The notes under the pieces are model-generated. The model searched no databases and had not been told where the DNA came from. It was given only the letters and a program-made list of their open reading frames with translations. The translations under genes were made by a program, and so were the position numbers. From NCBI GenBank assembly GCA_963805795.1, contig CAWDVG010000004.1:310001-374000 (forward strand): a DNA stretch of 64,000 nucleotides. Direction: 5' to 3'. Origin of the DNA: CAWARU01 sp963805795 (lineage in GTDB: Bacteria > Pseudomonadota > Gammaproteobacteria > UBA6186 > Azoamicaceae). Each line of letters begins with the position of its first letter. Position 1 is the first letter of the stretch. This document shows, piece after piece, positions 34,901 to 43,203 of this stretch.

Positions 34901-36717
34901 CCAAATTCATCATACCAATTGATAAATTGAGCAATAGGCATTATTCGTAAAAGATGTGACAAAAGAAAATATCGCTTTTTTAGAACAGCCATTCGCAAGA
35001 GTTGTAATGTTAATTTTTCTCGTAGCGTCTGAAAAATGAATGTTTCTTGGGTTCTTTGGGTATGAGGAGAAAGCCTCATGTACATGCAAAATAATTGATC
35101 AAAGAAATGGCCATTAGTATCGGCAGCACTAGAAGTTGCACAATGCGGACAACCATTTTGAAGTGTCAGCAAATCCGTATTTTTATATAATCTGCCACAG
35201 CAAATGGATTCTGTATAATTAAAAAATCCAAAGCACCAAGCTTCAGATTCAATTTTATTTTTTTGGTAATAGTGTCGGTAAAGATAATCGTCAATTAATT
35301 TTTGATGTTCCGAAGATAAAACACTATGATCTTGAAGCGCCCATTCTTTATTCAATTCAACTTCCGAAAACAAACCACTGGGAGAAAGTTTTAAAAAATT
35401 GCCTGCATTTGGTTTTGACTGCATGTCTTCCGAGTTCTGCTTAATATCTACTACTTGAAAATTATTTAGAAGGGCTTGTAACATTGGCTTAAGGTCTGGC
35501 AAAAACAAGGGATCAGTGTCTCGACGTATAGCATCTAGTTCTTGGATTTGTTTTTGAAACCGACTACAATTAACTTCTGTTCTTTTCTTAAATTGCTGCT
35601 TCAGTGCTTGTTGCTGATTTGGGTTTAAACTTAAATATTCTTGATGTTGTGTTAAATTTAATAAATTCAACTGGACTTTTTTTGCCAATCCATCTAATTT
35701 TCTTAGTAAATCTAATTTTAATTGAGCCTTACGAGTTTTTTGGGTAATATCCGCTTCGGTGGCGGTTTTGTCGTCTTGGTCAATTGCTTTTTGATGTGAT
35801 ATTAATTGAAATAATTCCTGCCAGTGTTTCTCCAAATCATCATTCAATTGGCGCATCTGGGTTTCTGACCAGGCTTTAAAAGCTTGAGAAATTTGAGAAG
35901 TTTGAGTGGGTTGAGAGGGTTGGCCTGTAGATGCCAAATCATTTTTAGCTTTTAGAGACGAATGAATTAATGGAACATAATGCAAGGTGCCCTGAAAAAC
36001 AGCCATATGAATTATTTTATTATTCTTATATAATTCATCTATCTCCTTTCCGGTTACTTCCTTAGTACCCAACTTATTAACTACTTCATGACGAAAAGCC
36101 ACCTCATTTTCCGAAGTATACATCATTTCTATTGTATGTATTTCAACATCTAATTCGTTACAAATAATTCGACCGTCAATATGGGGGTCTCCCCAAATGG
36201 CTATTCCTCTAAAAATTTTCTCTTCGTACATCTTATCCATTTCAGATGCTGTAAATTGTATAGTCGCAAGATAATCATCATATTGTTGAGGGTTACTAGG
36301 GTTTTTTTCTAATATCAGTTTCTTTAGCCAATGGCCATCAACATTTTTATATTGTTTTGCATATTTATCACAAATTTGTCGAAGTTTTTTATATCCAATT
36401 TGACCTTGGTGTTCCAATAGAATTGCTATTTGTAAATGTTCTAACGCTTGATAAAGTGAATCAAAAAAACAATCCCCCTTACTAAGAGCTTTCCCTACCT
36501 CATAGCCTGTTCTTGATAAATGTTCCAATAATTTATTATTTGTTTGCTCACCCACCTCTTTTGATTTCTTTTTTTGCATAAGATTATCAAAAAGACCTTC
36601 ACGTAAATGACCTATCTCATTGTTCCCTCTAGATATCAGGGACCCATTCATAGCAGAAGAAGACCCTGTAGCAGAAAAGCTCATATTACTTGAAGGGAAG
36701 GGGTGTTGTGTAGCCAT
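31939..36717 (-). CDS. OTU-type deubiquitinase-like protein with ankyrin repeats (candidate effector)
   Basis: 1592 aa, ATG at 36717. An OTU cysteine-protease domain lies at about 75-255: GDCFFDSLYQAL (Asp82, catalytic Cys83), IAIWGDPHIDGRIICNELDVEIHTI, and GTLHYVPLI (His246) at the expected places. Ankyrin-like repeats include KTLLHYALEKNDVIAALILIKHG, NVLHNACRNTNEFLTYELINNG and TAVFSAIHSKNFNAIQVLIDAG. A coiled coil lies at about 300-400 and a possible nuclear-type KRKAAEDL stretch near the C-terminus. OTU domains cleave ubiquitin chains in host cells, so this is likely a host-directed secreted effector. No signal peptide is seen, as expected for a type IV substrate. Codon use is AT-rich like the rest of the island. 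Confidence 0.75.
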   Translation of the reverse strand: MATQHPFPSSNMSFSATGSSSAMNGSLISRGNNEIGHLREGLFDNLMQKKKSKEVGEQTNNKLLEHLSRTGYEVGKALSKGDCFFDSLYQALEHLQIAILLEHQGQIGYKKLRQICDKYAKQYKNVDGHWLKKLILEKNPSNPQQYDDYLATIQFTASEMDKMYEEKIFRGIAIWGDPHIDGRIICNELDVEIHTIEMMYTSENEVAFRHEVVNKLGTKEVTGKEIDELYKNNKIIHMAVFQGTLHYVPLIHSSLKAKNDLASTGQPSQPTQTSQISQAFKAWSETQMRQLNDDLEKHWQELFQLISHQKAIDQDDKTATEADITQKTRKAQLKLDLLRKLDGLAKKVQLNLLNLTQHQEYLSLNPNQQQALKQQFKKRTEVNCSRFQKQIQELDAIRRDTDPLFLPDLKPMLQALLNNFQVVDIKQNSEDMQSKPNAGNFLKLSPSGLFSEVELNKEWALQDHSVLSSEHQKLIDDYLYRHYYQKNKIESEAWCFGFFNYTESICCGRLYKNTDLLTLQNGCPHCATSSAADTNGHFFDQLFCMYMRLSPHTQRTQETFIFQTLREKLTLQLLRMAVLKKRYFLLSHLLRIMPIAQFINWYDEFGKTLLHYALEKNDVIAALILIKHGTDVNAIVLANYFPIDYLVYLQKCGSIRGDTNPLQEVLLQYGSYSHLKNNTNINATGQRRPPNTYEGNVLHNACRNTNEFLTYELINNGFDVNLRNRQNYTPLQTLAYFGLMNENGFAVSTLNLYCCLKKLGKNETKARFLEILLTLHEEGFLSYNYAIYTMEPCAPQPELSTNLEIFNFLKSYGIARTYITNNSEFHRLLLLNNKKLNKDSSERTSVYLHVCQNKEMVLEAKSLLECLNCCVKSADTPKVKLVFLPAMQLSPVVMLMEVNTLEKKLSINITSLVELPNDDPRILFLEELKTKITNLGTYSNICLKKNHIPLASSNPEHPKLNRFLTLVKHIFEVMEEAFLENTIRDAYFQFRIKKNVFLKNNKENIKMSTGLFNLFKPIQPEKLKSLLTFTKQDYMVEALFPKTIVNISLLDPNQNLFCFAESNYSFMKKLVELGVDPFPPQSTSSLIKKLPYYVGTVYSLLLYYKNIRDPKSTALEIYVRLIDGSTTVDRARGWKTVNCLEWLIKDRRELLEEVNADGETAVFSAIHSKNFNAIQVLIDAGASLLVKNKNGKFPIDIKFGRDPIELSIQTKIIQETSRQAQEDIKRKMGSEKLKKEDLDHLSKYHNIVVTKPLSSHFTFTFVPSLRDKDEEDGFYDAASDYESEDGNEEGMQNNRERNQNKNNIEELFQLVQQNPQQLQPQLERHFNKFKLINVGSYSSCQDFFTRFFSSITFVLQLIDCMSNINVQKLEKKSEKDALRILTEHLSNTEYNKTFPTLKIQLLKQILITIGSVEETRKTMLLGTLADFLRKMTLDDKENREMSILGFLCDSMLNNHEMLAAYTQDKIIIGTIEEANTKPKEFMKEHCELFIKYAHQMGICCFSAISAKKIFQNYLPAASSPTEMPPFSLTFSPSHKRKAAEDLVIENDQTAGNSNVPVAGTSVNPNGGNPHLNVPSNEEYNQDVSKAKRLKTS

Positions 36718-36913
36718 ACAAATTTCCTATTGAATTGAAAATCAGTGCCTAAGAATATCCTTTATACTTTTATATTACTAGTAGTCCTGTGAGATCTGTT
36801 TGATTTCAATAGTAACTGGTTTCTTTGCTATTTATCTAAGTTGTATTGCCTGAAAAATACTTAGAATTTCGGATAAATCTATTAATTTGAGAAAATAATT
36901 TGATCTCTATAGA

Positions 36914-36939
36914 ACATGCAGCTATATCGAGCTGCATGT
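36914..36939. promoter_or_regulatory. Hairpin ACATGCAGCT / AGCTGCATGT
   Basis: Perfect 10-bp arms with a 6-nt loop, immediately upstream of a GGAGG and a tiny frame. Possibly an operator or a leader RNA structure. Confidence 0.4.
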
Positions 36940-37103
36940 CCTTCAATGTAGGAGGATATTAATGCGACCTCTTTATTCAAATGATTTTTTAATTTTTTTT
37001 GAATGCGTTATCATTAAAGCGTGAGTGCATTTACACTTGTTAAAGTGAGCAAACTCATTTATTTTCTTATTACATATTTATATTTTATAGTGTGATCTAT
37101 TGT

Positions 37104-37120
37104 ATATACCCAGGGTATAT
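37104..37120. promoter_or_regulatory. Palindrome ATATACCC-A-GGGTATAT
   Basis: Perfect 8-bp arms around one base in the long intergenic region; a candidate operator for the LuxR-type gene downstream or the OTU/ankyrin gene. Confidence 0.4.
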
Positions 37121-37493
37121 TAAGCTGCAACGAGGCGCCAGCATTGATTCGAAGTATAGCGTATCTCTATAATATCGTAGTCGCATCCAGTATTATTTAT
37201 CGTAAAAAATAGATTATTTATTTACACATATTAAAAAAACACTTAAAAAATCTTATAAATTGCATATGCACTCGGATATTATTCGGTTTGATCTTTTTTT
37301 TACTTGAAATTAACATACTACAGTAATGGGTTTTGGTAATCGGTCTTTTTACTAAAACTAAAATATGGAAAACGGATTGAGAGATTGAGGTATCGAATTA
37401 TTATAGCAATACCTTGATATAGTCAGTCATCATGATTTTTGAATAATATCGATATATCACATATCGAAACAATGGAAAACAGGAGTATTGAAC

Positions 37494-38195
37494 GTGAGTA
37501 TAATCCAACAGGATTTTTTTGTAAATCATTTCATATTACCCCTTTGGAACAAAAAATCCTTGGAAGTTATTGACACTTTTATCGCTGCAACGGCTAAAAT
37601 CCAAACCAGTTTTTTTGCAGGCTTTGGACCTGAAGTACTCAGAAAAAGCGCTCTTGATACTTTTCAGGCTTTTCCTATTTTCGAAATCAGAATAGAGGCC
37701 ATCGTGGAAGTTAATTGTCAGCTTATTTATCTTTGGCAAGCAAATGCCATGCATGAAGGCAGTATTATGGGCATACCAAAAACAGGTTTACACATGTTTT
37801 TTAACGGGATTATTGTTTGCGAGATACACAATCAAATGATTGTGGGCTACCACGCTTTTTCGAATATCCCTCAGGTATTACGTAATCATTATGAAACCTT
37901 CCGCCTAGATCCTCAAACGCATGTCTCGACTGAATTGCGTAAATTAACCAATTACCCACTCACCAAACGCGAAGTGGAATGTTTAAGTTTTTGGCTAAAA
38001 GGCTGTTCAATTAAAGAGACTGCGAGGCAAATGGGGGGACTATCTGCAAGAACCATTCAAACCTATAGAGAAAATATTAAGAAAAAATTTAATATTTTTA
38101 GCTTCCAAAAGATTTTCTGCTCCATTCAAAAAATCGGTATTATGCCTTTATTTTTAGAAAATCAATATGCAATGAGTGGCCAGGATCAAGTGTAG
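37494..38195 (+). CDS. SnoaL-like domain / LuxR-type HTH regulator
   Basis: 233 aa from GTG 37494, chosen over TTG 37488 because AGGAGT (37481-37486) is then 7 bases away. The N-terminal half resembles SnoaL/ester-cyclase folds (VEVNCQLIYLWQANAMHEGSIMG, GLHMFFNGIIVCEIHNQMIVGYH, about 75-125). The C-terminal half is a LuxR HTH: NYPLTKREVECLSFWLKGCSIKETARQMG, ARTIQTYRENIKKKFN. SnoaL-like domains bind small molecules, so it may be a one-component sensor. An inverted repeat (37450-37466) just upstream may be its operator. It converges on galU. Confidence 0.75.
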   Translation: MSIIQQDFFVNHFILPLWNKKSLEVIDTFIAATAKIQTSFFAGFGPEVLRKSALDTFQAFPIFEIRIEAIVEVNCQLIYLWQANAMHEGSIMGIPKTGLHMFFNGIIVCEIHNQMIVGYHAFSNIPQVLRNHYETFRLDPQTHVSTELRKLTNYPLTKREVECLSFWLKGCSIKETARQMGGLSARTIQTYRENIKKKFNIFSFQKIFCSIQKIGIMPLFLENQYAMSGQDQV

Positions 38196-38201
38196 GAGTT
38201 A

Positions 38202-38229
38202 TTGGAGTCAAGTCCGGACTTGACCCCAA
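38202..38229. repeat. 28-bp palindromic repeat, copy 1 (over the galU stop)
   Basis: Arms TTGGAGTCAAGTCC / GGACTTGACCCCAA (one mismatch). It covers the galU stop codon (38208-38210). A perfect version occurs at 40623-40650, also at a gene end. Likely a dispersed REP-like element used as terminator or mRNA end. Confidence 0.7.
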
Positions 38230-39155
38230 TTCTCACTCCTAAGCTCTTTTTTATTGCTTACAAAAGCTTTTAAATAACTTTTAAATTCCTCTCCCACTTC
38301 GGAATGTTTAACGCCATAGTTAACGATGGCCTGTAAATATCCTAATTTGCTGCCGCAATCATAGCGTTCCCCTTCAAACTGGAGCGCAAAAACAGGTTCA
38401 CGTTGTAATAGCGAAGAGATAGCATCTGTTAATTGTATTTCACCATGAGCACCTGGTTTGACTTGTTCTAATTGAGCAAAAATCTCTGGGGTTAATATAT
38501 AGCGACCCACTACTGCCAAATTAGAAGGTGCATCAGCAGGCTTCGGTTTTTCTACAATCTCTACAATCTCACCAAAACTTAAGAAAGAGGATGCGACTCC
38601 AACAATTCCATACTTATCGCTGTCTGATGGAATAATACGTTCAACGGCTACCACACTGCTTTGTACTTTAGAAAATTCTGTCATCATTTGCTGTAAACAA
38701 CCCATCCGATCTCCATTATCCATTAAATCGTCTGCCAATAAAATTGCAAAGGGTTCATTACCCACAACTTGACGCGCACAAAGCACTGCATGTCCTAATC
38801 CTAAAGCTTCTGGTTGCCTTATATAGGCGCAGGAAACCCCTGAAGGTAACACGTTCTGCACGATATCCAGTAAATCCTTTTTATCCAGTTCTAGAAGTTT
38901 ATGCTCGAGTTCATAGTTGCTATCAAAATGATCTTCTATGGCACGTTTACTACTACTGGTCACAAAAATCAATTCACTAATACCTGCTGCAACGGCTTCC
39001 TCTACGGCATATTGGATAAGCGGTTTATCAACGACAGGCATCATTTCCTTCGGATTTGCTTTTGTTGCTGGCAAAAACCGCGTACCCATTCCTGCTACGG
39101 GAAACACTGCTTTTCTAATTTTACTAAAAGGTTTTACGCTTTCATTTATCATCAT
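38208..39155 (-). CDS. galU: UTP-glucose-1-phosphate uridylyltransferase
   Basis: 315 aa. GalU makes UDP-glucose from UTP and glucose-1-phosphate for envelope polysaccharides. Signature AVFPVAGMGTRFLPATKANPKEMMPVVDKPLI at residues 15-46, EELIFVTSSSKRAIEDHFD, FAILLADDLMD and IVEIVEKPKP are all present. Start could be ATG 39155 or 39152. It follows lapB with a 10-bp gap in the same direction. Its last codons lie inside the 28-bp palindrome. Confidence 0.93.
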   Translation of the reverse strand: MMINESVKPFSKIRKAVFPVAGMGTRFLPATKANPKEMMPVVDKPLIQYAVEEAVAAGISELIFVTSSSKRAIEDHFDSNYELEHKLLELDKKDLLDIVQNVLPSGVSCAYIRQPEALGLGHAVLCARQVVGNEPFAILLADDLMDNGDRMGCLQQMMTEFSKVQSSVVAVERIIPSDSDKYGIVGVASSFLSFGEIVEIVEKPKPADAPSNLAVVGRYILTPEIFAQLEQVKPGAHGEIQLTDAISSLLQREPVFALQFEGERYDCGSKLGYLQAIVNYGVKHSEVGEEFKSYLKAFVSNKKELRSENWGQVRT

Positions 39156-39165
39156 CTATACTCGC

Positions 39166-40311
39166 TTATTCATGAATTGGTTTAATTACATCCCAGCGTT
39201 TACAGCCTGGGCATTGCCATTGCAAAGTACGGCCAGAAAATCCACAAGCTTGACAACGATAGAAGGGTTTATTGGCAACTACTTTTTCCATTAGCTCTTG
39301 CAGTATGCTTAAGTCGTTCTGAATACTTCCTTCTGCACGTCCTATTGTAAATTGCATTAATCGATTAATGCCGCGAATGGAAGGATGCGCTCGCAAATGC
39401 TCTACCACAAATTGAATGGCTTCCTCTTCCCCCTTGGTCTTCTGAAGTAAATCTGCAAAAACCAATACCACGGATAAATTAGGATTCGTTTGCAAACATT
39501 GACTTAAGTATTTCACTAACCCCTCTGGGTTACCTAAGCTTTCATAGCAACGAGATAAGGGGAAGATAATTTCCGAGATAAAAGCTTGATCTTGTTTTTG
39601 CACCTGCTGATAATATTTGATCGCCGTCTTATAATTTCCGGCATGAGATTCAATGCCGCCCAATAGTAGGCTAACCCGTACACATTGAGGGTTGTTATCA
39701 ATTGCTTGCTTTAAATAAATATTCGCTTCCTCTCTCTCTCCCTTGAGCCAGCGTTGCTCAGCCAATTCACAATAAAAATGAGCAATATGTCGACTCATAT
39801 CTCGCTGTAGGGTTTTTTGTAATTTTTCAGCGGTTTCTATAGCGCGCAGCCAGTCTTTGCTTTGTTGATAAATATCAATTAAATGCTGAAAGCAGGCTTC
39901 TAGTTCCTTGCCTTGGTCTACTAATTCTTTAAGGGTATTTTCTGCCCTGTCTAGCACACCTGCACGCATATAATCTCGACTTAATTCTAATAGCGAAGAG
40001 GCACGTTGCTCTGGCGTTAGTGTCGATTTGCTAATTAAATTTTGATGAATATGGATGGCTTTATCGACTTCTCCACGTCTTCTAAACAAGCTTCCTAGTG
40101 TTAGATGGGTCTCAACAGATTCTTGATTCGCATCTAACCAATCTATTACTGCTTCCGCTGATTTTTCCGTTCGTCGACTTAAAAGATCAGATAGACCCAT
40201 TAACTTTTCAAGGGTACGGTTCGCTTGAATGGGACGACGACCAATATACCAGCCTGTCATCGCTGCGAGTGGTAATAAGAGGAATAATAATTGCCAAACA
40301 ATACTATCCAT
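39166..40311 (-). CDS. lapB: LapB (YciM), LPS assembly regulator
   Basis: 381 aa. One N-terminal membrane anchor (VWQLLFLLLPLAAMTGWYIGR, residues 5-25), about eight TPR units (for example LTLGSLFRRRGEVDKAIHIHQNLI), and a C-terminal rubredoxin-like metal site with two CxxC-type pairs (YRCQACGF and WQCPGCKRWD). LapB controls LpxC turnover with FtsH and so LPS amount. It directly follows lapA, the conserved order. Confidence 0.9.
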   Translation of the reverse strand: MDSIVWQLLFLLLPLAAMTGWYIGRRPIQANRTLEKLMGLSDLLSRRTEKSAEAVIDWLDANQESVETHLTLGSLFRRRGEVDKAIHIHQNLISKSTLTPEQRASSLLELSRDYMRAGVLDRAENTLKELVDQGKELEACFQHLIDIYQQSKDWLRAIETAEKLQKTLQRDMSRHIAHFYCELAEQRWLKGEREEANIYLKQAIDNNPQCVRVSLLLGGIESHAGNYKTAIKYYQQVQKQDQAFISEIIFPLSRCYESLGNPEGLVKYLSQCLQTNPNLSVVLVFADLLQKTKGEEEAIQFVVEHLRAHPSIRGINRLMQFTIGRAEGSIQNDLSILQELMEKVVANKPFYRCQACGFSGRTLQWQCPGCKRWDVIKPIHE

Positions 40312-40325
40312 ATACTATCCGTCTA

Positions 40326-40568
40326 TTATCCATGACTATGACTGCGTCGTAATCGTCTAAGTTCTAATTTTAGCCGCACGATACGTGGGTAAAGACTCAG
40401 CAAGCCGATTATAATGCCTACAACTAAAGATAGGAATAACAAAAGTGATAGAGGCATTTCTTCTGCGCCCAGATAATAATTGACCTTTACAGGATGAGCA
40501 TTTAGGACTGCAAAACTAATTCCAATCAATGCTATTAGGCTTAAGATTAATATCGAAAAAATACGCAT
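40326..40568 (-). CDS. lapA: LapA-domain inner membrane protein
   Basis: 80 aa, two membrane helices (ILILSLIALIGISFAVLNA and LSLLLFLSLVVGIIIGLLSLYP) with the family's NAHPVKVNYYLG between them and a basic C-terminus. Partner of LapB in LPS assembly; 14-bp gap to lapB. Confidence 0.9.
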   Translation of the reverse strand: MRIFSILILSLIALIGISFAVLNAHPVKVNYYLGAEEMPLSLLLFLSLVVGIIIGLLSLYPRIVRLKLELRRLRRSHSHG

Positions 40569-40622
40569 TCAATTCTCTCTCCATTGAAATTGAATATAAG
40601 CGCTTTAAGTATACACTCTTTA

Positions 40623-40650
40623 TTGGGGTCAAGTCCGGACTTGACCCCAA
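40623..40650. repeat. 28-bp palindromic repeat, copy 2 (perfect)
   Basis: Perfect palindrome with arms TTGGGGTCAAGTCC and its complement, between rpsA (ends 40663) and lapA (starts 40568). Same unit as at 38202-38229. It probably forms the rpsA transcript end; no T-run follows. Confidence 0.75.
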
Positions 40651-40662
40651 CCGATGACTTCA

Positions 40663-42366
40663 TTACTTATCTCGATTGTCCATTTGCTCTTTCAAAAGAT
40701 CACCGAGTGTTGGGCTTGCAACCGCATCACCTCGATTTAACTCGCGCATAACCTCTTGCTCTTCTTGGCTGTCTTTCGCCTTAACAGAAAGAGTAATGCT
40801 GCGATTTTTGCGATCCAAATTGATGATCTTGGCTTCTACGGTGTCGCCTTCTTTTAAGACCGTACGGGCATCTTCTACTCGATCACGGCTTAATTCATTC
40901 GCGCGAAGATAGCCTTCTACCCCGTCTGATAGGGCAATGGTAGCCCCTTTGGCATCGAGTTCTCTTACGGTGCCGGTCACGATATCACCTTTCGCATATT
41001 GTCCTACAAAACCCGAAAATGGATCTCGTTCTAACTGTTTTACCCCTAAGGAGATGCGTTCACGTTCAGGATCTACAGCCAATACAACCGCTTCTACTTC
41101 TTCACCCTTCTTATAACGACGAACAGCTTCTTCTCCACTTTCATTCCAGGCGATATCGGATAAGTGAACGAGACCATCAATGCCTCCATCCAACCCAATG
41201 AAAATACCGAAGTCTGTAATGGATTTAATTTTTCCAGAGACCTTATCGCCCTTATTGTGGGTAGATGCAAATGCTTCCCAAGGGTTTGCTTTACATTGTT
41301 TTAGACCTAAGGAAATCCGACGACGCTCTTCGTCGATATCCAAAACCAACACTTCAACATCTTCACCTAACTGCACCACTTTGCTGGGATGAATATTTTT
41401 GTTGGTCCAATCCATTTCAGAAACGTGTACTAAACCTTCCACTCCTTCTTCAATTTCCACGAAGCAACCATAATCGGTAATATTGGTGACTTTACCTGTT
41501 AAGCGTGTTCCTTCAGGGTAGCGTGCAGTAATATCAGCCCAAGGATCGGTTCCCATTTGTTTTAAGCCAAGAGAAACTCGATTGCGGTCGCGATCGAATT
41601 TTAAAACTTTCACAGCAATTTCTTGGCCAACCGAAACGATTTCGCTGGGGTGTTTGACTCGACGCCAGGCCATATCGGTAATGTGTAAAAGACCATCTAC
41701 ACCTCCTAAATCCACAAATGCGCCGTAATCGGTTAGATTTTTTACGACCCCTTTGGTTTCTTGGCCTTCTTGTAAGTTAGACATTAATGCTTCCCGCTCT
41801 ACGCTGCCTTCTGTTTCCATGGCAGAACGACGCGAAACAACAACATTATTCCGTTTTTGATCTAATTTGATCACTTTGAATTCTAGTTCTTTACCTTCGA
41901 GCACCATGGGATCTCGCATGGGTCTGACATCGACTAAAGAACCGGGTAAAAATGCGCGAATCGTTTGGATATCGACCGTAAAACCGCCTTTTACTTTACC
42001 ACTGATAATACCTTTAACAGGTTCACCCGCTTCGTAGGCTTTTGCTAACCAGCGCCAGGATTGTGCACGCTTGGCTTTATCACGAGATAAGCGAGTTTCT
42101 CCCCAGCCATCTTCTACAGCTTCCAGAACGACTTCGACTTCATCGCCGACTTTTATTTCTATTTGACCATTATCATCCTGAAATTGTGCAATGGGGATAC
42201 GGCCTTCTGATTTTAAACCGGCGTTAATGATGACAAATTCATCATTCATGCGGAGGACTTTGCCGGTAATAATGGAACCGGGTTCCATTTCGGCTTTGGC
42301 AAGACTTTGGGCAAATAATTCGGCAAAACTTTCGTTACTGCTACTGGATGGATTGGATTTGATCAT
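40663..42366 (-). CDS. rpsA: 30S ribosomal protein S1
   Basis: 567 aa from ATG 42366. Upstream in-frame codons up to 42447 give a strange low-complexity KLEFKLNLNLDLNLRL stretch from an AT-rich repeat and are unlikely to be used; family start is near SNESFAELFAQSLAKAEM. Six S1/OB RNA-binding repeats are seen, e.g. GSIITGKVLRMNDEFVIINAG, GVVKNLTDYGAFVDLGGVDGLLHITDMAW, GKVTNITDYGCFVEIEEGVEGLVHVSEMDW, GKIKSITDFGIFIGLDGGIDGLVHLSDIAW. S1 recruits mRNA to the 30S subunit and usually represses its own translation. It follows cmk as in E. coli, with a 141-bp leader between them. Confidence 0.92.
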   Translation of the reverse strand: MIKSNPSSSSNESFAELFAQSLAKAEMEPGSIITGKVLRMNDEFVIINAGLKSEGRIPIAQFQDDNGQIEIKVGDEVEVVLEAVEDGWGETRLSRDKAKRAQSWRWLAKAYEAGEPVKGIISGKVKGGFTVDIQTIRAFLPGSLVDVRPMRDPMVLEGKELEFKVIKLDQKRNNVVVSRRSAMETEGSVEREALMSNLQEGQETKGVVKNLTDYGAFVDLGGVDGLLHITDMAWRRVKHPSEIVSVGQEIAVKVLKFDRDRNRVSLGLKQMGTDPWADITARYPEGTRLTGKVTNITDYGCFVEIEEGVEGLVHVSEMDWTNKNIHPSKVVQLGEDVEVLVLDIDEERRRISLGLKQCKANPWEAFASTHNKGDKVSGKIKSITDFGIFIGLDGGIDGLVHLSDIAWNESGEEAVRRYKKGEEVEAVVLAVDPERERISLGVKQLERDPFSGFVGQYAKGDIVTGTVRELDAKGATIALSDGVEGYLRANELSRDRVEDARTVLKEGDTVEAKIINLDRKNRSITLSVKAKDSQEEQEVMRELNRGDAVASPTLGDLLKEQMDNRDK

Positions 42367-42507
42367 AAAATTACATTTTCCATTCTGCATTTCCACAAGC
42401 CTTAAATTTAAATCTAAATTTAAATTTAATTTAAATTCCAATTTCAATATTTAATTTAAGTTCAAACTAAATAAGTTGGCTTTATTCAAATGCAGGTCTA
42501 AGTTAAG

Positions 42508-43203
42508 TTACACATTTACATAAAGACGTTTCTTAACAAGTTGAATCACCTGTTCAAAAACAGCCTCTACCCCTATTCCCGTAGTATCAATGACTACGGC
42601 ATCTTTCGCTGGTTTTAAAGGTGCAACCGCACGTTGTTGATCGCGTTGGTCACGTTCCTTTATCTCAGTTAAAAGCCTGTCTAGAGTAACACTATGAGAC
42701 GTATCCTTCAACTGCAAATACCGTCGCTTTGCCCTGTCTTCAGAACTGGCCTCTAGAAAAATCTTTAAAATTGCATCTGGGAAGACAACCGTTCCCATAT
42801 CGCGGCCATCTGCCACTAAGCCCGGTGGTTGCTGAAAAGCTCTTTGACGACCCAATAACGCAGCCCTGACTTTTGAAAAGACAGCTATTTTTGAGGCCGC
42901 CTGGCTACAAGTTTCAGAACGGATCCCCTCGGTGACTTGTTTGCCTGAAAGCCAAACCTCTCCATCAAATTTTAGATCTAATCTTTGTGCTAATGCCTCT
43001 AGAGCGCTTTCATCCGTGAGTTCGATCTTTTCAGATAGACTTGCCAGGGCTAGGGCACGATAGACTGCTCCACTGTCTAGAAAGTGCCAATTTAGTTCTT
43101 TAGCCAACCTTAGACCAATAGTTCCCTTACCAGAACCACTGGGACCATCTAGGGTTATCACAGGCATAAAATCCGACGTATCTTTTTTATTCGGCATCGA
43201 CAT
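42508..43203 (-). CDS. cmk: Cytidylate kinase
   Basis: 231 aa. P-loop DGPSGSGKGTIG at about 19-30, HFLDSGAVYRALAL, VADGRDMGTVVFPDAILKIFLEAS, ERDQRDQQRAVAPLKPAKDAVVIDTTG are all typical. It phosphorylates CMP/dCMP. The start at 43203 overlaps the ruvB end by 17 bp; a start at the inner ATG (residue 13, MPVITLDGP) is also possible. The ruvB-cmk link is unusual but cmk-rpsA is classic. Confidence 0.93.
   Translation of the reverse strand: MSMPNKKDTSDFMPVITLDGPSGSGKGTIGLRLAKELNWHFLDSGAVYRALALASLSEKIELTDESALEALAQRLDLKFDGEVWLSGKQVTEGIRSETCSQAASKIAVFSKVRAALLGRQRAFQQPPGLVADGRDMGTVVFPDAILKIFLEASSEDRAKRRYLQLKDTSHSVTLDRLLTEIKERDQRDQQRAVAPLKPAKDAVVIDTTGIGVEAVFEQVIQLVKKRLYVNV

Larger units (their letters stand above)
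36718..37493. other. Long intergenic region with three palindromes
   Basis: About 775 bp between divergent genes, with no convincing protein gene. It holds a hairpin at 36914-36939 followed by a 20-codon frame (ATG 36962, GGAGG at 36950-36954, ends 37024) that might be a leader peptide, a palindrome at 37104-37120 and an inverted repeat CGATAT-N5-ATATCG at 37450-37466 near the LuxR start. Very AT-rich. Confidence 0.5.

Noticed and set aside
42408..42450. AT-rich KLEFKLNLNLDLNLRL extension of S1
   Set aside because: It comes from a simple AAATTTA-type repeat; the family start fits ATG 42366 better.
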